From Terrimonas sp. (GTDB lineage Bacteria > Bacteroidota > Bacteroidia > Chitinophagales > Chitinophagaceae), in the NCBI RefSeq assembly GCF_003075435.1, contig NZ_QCZJ01000020.1, positions 1 through 64,000 on the forward strand: a stretch of 64,000 nucleotides of DNA. The letters are read 5' to 3'. This document shows, piece after piece, positions 62,437 to 64,000 of this stretch. The notes below the pieces were generated by a model. It had not been told where the DNA came from. It searched no databases and worked only from the letters and a program-made list of their open reading frames with translations. Each line of letters opens with the position of its first letter. Positions within the stretch are counted from its first letter, which is position 1. The position numbers and the translations under genes are program-made.

Positions 62437-63302
62437 TAGTATCCATATTCTTTTAAATGTACATCATTGTCCCGCCATTTTGGTCTCACTTTCACAAACA
62501 ACTCCAGGAATACTTTACTATCCAGGAATTTCTCTATTTCCTGGCGCGCTATAGTTCCTATCTGCTTTATCATCTTACCGCGCTCTCCTATTATTATTGC
62601 TTTCTGCGATTCACGATGCACTATTATTTCCGCTGTAATTTTAATCAATCCTGTTTTTTCTTTAAACTCATTTACCAGCACGGCTGTGTGATAAGGTATC
62701 TCATCTTCAAACAGCTCAAATATTTTTTCCCTCACCATTTCGCCCACAAAAAATCTTGTTGGCAAATCTGTAAGGTCATCTTCATTATAAAAAGGCTCTC
62801 CTTCCGGTAAAAATTCCAGTATCGCATTCAGCAAAACATCAACACCAAGATTTTGAAGCGCTGATATAGCGACCACCCGCCTGCTGTACGTACGGCTCTG
62901 AAAAAAAGTTTTGGCTTCTTCCACACGCGCTGCTGGTACTTTATCAATTTTATTGAGTACTACAAATGCAGGTACTTTTAACCGTAACGCTGCAAAAAGC
63001 TCATCTGCCTCCTCAAGATTATCTTTTATATCAACCATCAATAATGCAATATCCGCATCTTCTAAACTGCCCTTTACGGCCTGCATCATTTTTTCATGCA
63101 GCTTATATTTCGGTTCAATAATACCGGGCGTATCAGAAAAAATAACCTGGTAATTTTCAGTATTCAAAAAACCCTTGATCCTGTGCCTGGTAGTTTGCAC
63201 TTTAGGGGAAACAATGGCCAGCTTCTCTCCTATCAGGCAATTCAGCAAGGTGCTTTTGCCAGCATTGGGCTTACCGAAAATGTTTACAAAACCAACTTTC
63301 AT
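62436..63302 (-). CDS. era: GTPase Era
   Basis: A 288-residue GTPase that binds 16S rRNA and aids 30S ribosome maturation at the inner membrane face. G1 FGKPNAGKSTLLNCLIG, G2 VQTTRHRI, G3 DTPGI, G4 NKIDKV, then a KH domain with ITAEIIVHRESQKAIIIGERGKMIKQIGTIARQEIEKFL (the GxxG loop region is GERGKMIK). I chose the ATG at 63302 (MKVGFVNIFG) because this is the normal Era start; an ATG at 63413 would run through the promoter region. A -7-like TACCTTTG on the minus strand lies at 63332-63339. Related GTPase der lies next to it, a common arrangement of ribosome-assembly genes. Confidence 0.96.
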   Translation of the reverse strand: MKVGFVNIFGKPNAGKSTLLNCLIGEKLAIVSPKVQTTRHRIKGFLNTENYQVIFSDTPGIIEPKYKLHEKMMQAVKGSLEDADIALLMVDIKDNLEEADELFAALRLKVPAFVVLNKIDKVPAARVEEAKTFFQSRTYSRRVVAISALQNLGVDVLLNAILEFLPEGEPFYNEDDLTDLPTRFFVGEMVREKIFELFEDEIPYHTAVLVNEFKEKTGLIKITAEIIVHRESQKAIIIGERGKMIKQIGTIARQEIEKFLDSKVFLELFVKVRPKWRDNDVHLKEYGY

Positions 63303-63331
63303 CGCTTTAAGTGCAATTAAAAAAATCTTTG

Positions 63332-63339
63332 CAAAGGTA
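63332..63339 (-). promoter_or_regulatory. -7 promoter box of era
   Basis: On the minus strand TACCTTTG matches TAnnTTTG and lies 30 bp upstream of the era ATG. No TTG at the usual -33 distance is seen, so this is a partial match. Confidence 0.45.
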
Positions 63340-63354
63340 AATGAACAAAATTTG

Positions 63355-63387
63355 TTTTGGCTGATAAAATGCATACCCTTACCTTTG
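63355..63387 (+). promoter_or_regulatory. Bacteroidota-type promoter of the initiator tRNA gene
   Basis: TTTTG (63355-63359) and TACCTTTG (63380-63387) are spaced by 20 nt, matching the -33/-7 signals. It faces the tRNA gene at 63483 and lies back to back with the era promoter. Confidence 0.65.
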
Positions 63388-63424
63388 CGCCTCGTTATCG
63401 GGGAATAATACAAAGATACCGGGT

Positions 63425-63446
63425 GTTCGATCCTTCCCTTCGCAAC
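63425..63446 (+). pseudogene. Duplicated 3' fragment of the initiator tRNA
   Basis: 22 bases (63425-63446) match the 3' end of the tRNA at 63534-63555 at 21 positions, covering the T-loop, T-stem and acceptor. Upstream bases show no D- or anticodon-arm, so it is a fragment, in direct orientation 109 bp before the intact gene. It may be an old att-like duplication or a copying artefact. Confidence 0.6.
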
Positions 63447-63482
63447 GGCAGTTCTTACGGATAAATATTAAACTAATTATAT

Positions 63483-63557
<75 letters not shown>

Positions 63558-63563
63558 CAGAAG

Positions 63564-63586
63564 CCCCGGTTTATCCGGGGTTTTTT
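63564..63586 (+). terminator. Terminator of the initiator tRNA gene
   Basis: CCCCGG (63564-63569) pairs with CCGGGG (63575-63580) around TTTAT, followed by six T (63581-63586). It lies six bases after the CCA end. Confidence 0.88.
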
Positions 63587-63728
63587 ATTATATTAATGCC
63601 CCGTAATTCCGGCGTTTATTAACTACCGGTTTCCGGTATATCCACTTATATCTTCAAGCATTTTTTCATTTGAGGTTTTGCAAGTATTTTCGCAAAATCC
63701 TTCGGGCATAAAATTTATATAAAAATGA

Positions 63729-64000
<272 letters not shown>

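Noticed and set aside
63303-63413. N-terminal extension of era to an upstream ATG
   Set aside because: The added residues are unlike any Era protein and the stretch holds both back-to-back promoters.

Overview
The window looks like chromosomal DNA of a Bacteroidota bacterium, most likely of the Chitinophagaceae or a near relative. This rests on two SusC/SusD pairs, an ECF sigma/FecR anti-sigma pair, a type III glutamine synthetase, DUF4293, DUF6340, DUF4369-TlpA and DUF4874/DUF4832 proteins, many lipoproteins, and -7 promoter boxes of the Bacteroidota form TAnnTTTG. The family-level guess is inference from gene style. I see no rRNA, no transposase gene, no CRISPR array and no prophage.

Layout. 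0.2-1.1 kb: LexA/CI-like repressor with its own operator-like palindrome. 1.1-3.6 kb: exported GMC oxidoreductase and its subunit 3. 3.7-6 kb: an orphan lipoprotein, a compact 106-nt nested hairpin element, and a bacterial TIR-like/TRAFs-binding-domain protein. 6-10 kb: two glycosyltransferases and a polytopic membrane protein. 10-17.4 kb: glutamine synthetase III, parvulin PPIase, nitronate monooxygenase, nucleotidyltransferase, glyA and DUF4293. 17.4-22 kb: a 33-codon membrane microprotein and a four-gene minus-strand block. In that block a secreted RHS-tail protein with a colicin M-like C-terminal domain overlaps a small lipoprotein gene, and two paralogous exported transglutaminase-like proteins flank the pair. 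22-25 kb: DUF6340 lipoprotein, Gfo/Idh/MocA oxidoreductase and TfoX-N protein. 25.3-34.7 kb: ECF sigma, FecR, SusC with STN domain, SusD, DUF4874/DUF4832 lipoprotein and PKD/CBM9-like lipoprotein, which form a regulated glycan-uptake locus with no canonical glycoside hydrolase. 34.9-38.4 kb: TlpA-like oxidoreductase, an unknown lipoprotein, a small CarboxypepD_reg protein and an odd tRNA-like sequence. 38.4-44.3 kb: a giant ThuA/dehydrogenase/HEAT/blue-copper lipoprotein, a second Gfo/Idh/MocA enzyme and an AraC regulator, probably one carbohydrate-oxidation locus. 44.5-54.2 kb: TrmH-family methyltransferase, AsmA-like protein, two unknown exported proteins, a LytS/LytTR-type two-component pair and a D-2-hydroxyacid dehydrogenase. 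54.2-60.6 kb: unknown lipoprotein and a second SusC/SusD operon. 61-64 kb: der, era, initiator tRNA and the start of lpd.

The strongest candidate for an undescribed system is the block at 17.8-21.9 kb: a Sec-exported, RHS-tail, colicin M-like putative lipid II hydrolase with a translationally overlapping lipoprotein as candidate immunity protein. Intergenic DNA is rich in structured repeats: nested hairpins, long inverted repeats, word-repeat inverted repeats next to stop codons, and a GC-rich repeat that has lengthened the TrmH reading frame.
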